Positions 63,647-64,000 of a stretch of 64,000 nucleotides of DNA are shown here, piece after piece (within the stretch, counting starts at the first letter, position 1; every line of letters starts with the position of its first letter). The notes beneath the pieces are model-generated. The model saw nothing but the letters and a program-made list of their open reading frames with translations, did not search any database and had not been told where the DNA came from. This DNA comes from UBA5436 sp050951845 (GTDB lineage: Bacteria; Bacillota; Clostridia; Saccharofermentanales; DTU023), in contig JBMNJV010000004.1 of assembly GCA_050951845.1 (NCBI GenBank), forward strand, positions 1 through 64,000, given 5' to 3'. A program made the translations under genes and the position numbers.

Positions 63647-64000
63647 TTGTACCTCCGTAAATAGTTGTTTGTATTTCTAAATAACGATGTTATTTTAGTT
63701 TGCTTCTTAATTATCTGATCAACATATTGATTTTTGCTGAAATATTTTATTATTTGATTATTTCATTAATTATTCAGTATTCTATTCAGGTTAAAAACCA
63801 TAGGATTATTGTAACATAAATAATTTGATAATATATTTATTATGTTTACTCTATACATTCCGGTTGTGTTAAACAGATGATCTTTTCATCTTAAAAAACA
63901 GATTTGTTTTTTATATGCTAAAATATGTTTTGACTGGGATTATTAATTTTTACTATAACTAATTTTTTTGATTATTAAAAGATTGATGAAGTAGGAGTTG
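63647..64000 (+). other. Gene-free right end of the window with an outward promoter region
   Basis: No gene is visible. It holds the tkt upstream region, an A/T-rich inverted repeat AAAAAAC-AGATTT-GTTTTTT near 63893-63912, and a rightward promoter followed by AGGAG (63992-63996) and TTG at the last three bases, which could start a gene beyond the window. Confidence 0.5.
63930..63959 (+). promoter_or_regulatory. Sigma-A promoter for a gene beyond the window
   Basis: TTGACT (63930-63935), 18-base spacer, TATAAC (63954-63959). The ribosome binding site-like AGGAG follows 32 bases later. Confidence 0.6.

Noticed and set aside
1..64000. CRISPR array, insertion sequence, tRNA or rRNA gene
   Set aside because: No evenly spaced repeats of 25-40 bases, no transposase-like protein and no cloverleaf-type sequence were found by eye; a tRNAscan or Infernal run would settle the tRNA question.

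Overview
The window is AT-rich DNA from a low-GC Gram-positive anaerobe, most likely of class Clostridia. Signs of this are strong AGGAGG-type ribosome binding sites with some GTG/TTG starts, a tRNA-Trp T-box leader, a monomeric-type [FeFe]-hydrogenase next to a GltD-like flavoprotein, RqcH, QueH, TelA/XpaC, and a radC-mreC-mreD-pbp2-mgsA-like gene order. The family or genus cannot be fixed from the sequence alone.

Layout. (1) 1-5190: a type I restriction-modification operon hsdM(partial)-hsdS-hsdR, followed convergently by an AlbA_2/HATPase regulator (5241-6767). (2) 6794-7508: a scar of decayed defence-type genes (an Abi_2-like C-terminus and a winged-helix C-terminus) with short tandem repeats. 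(3) 7616-14517: a complete trpEGDCFBA operon behind an elaborate leader made of a sigma-A promoter, a tRNA-Trp T-box, two successive intrinsic terminators and a 16-codon leader peptide with tandem Trp codons. (4) 14681-17169: an XRE regulator plus a RelA/SpoT-like protein with an intact HD hydrolase, an apparently dead synthetase region and a TGS domain. (5) 17467-21014: a NuoF/GltD-like electron-transfer flavoprotein and an [FeFe]-hydrogenase. (6) 21123-25625, minus strand: VWA/solute-binding lipoprotein, XpaC, a second solute-binding-like protein, and TelA. (7) 25908-28835: a class A beta-lactamase-fold protein, dtd and a YihY/BrkB membrane protein.

From about 29 kb the content is mostly housekeeping: ruvCAB, queH, rqcH, two tandem divergent PRPP synthetases, ysxC, comEC, holA, asnS, radC, mreCD, pbp2, a degenerate methylglyoxal-synthase paralogue, an MBL hydrolase, pheST, three Tad-like pseudopilin genes, secA, a GH13 protein with its catalytic residues replaced, and transketolase. 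No tRNA or rRNA gene, insertion sequence or CRISPR array was found.

How they fit together: the left 25 kb looks accessory (defence, amino-acid synthesis under strong feedback, alarmone and surface-stress modules, hydrogen metabolism), and the right part is core. The best leads for undescribed biology are the composite trp leader, the HD-pseudosynthetase-TGS/XRE pair, the VWA-XpaC-SBP-TelA module, and two conserved-looking pseudoenzymes (GH13 and MgsA-like).
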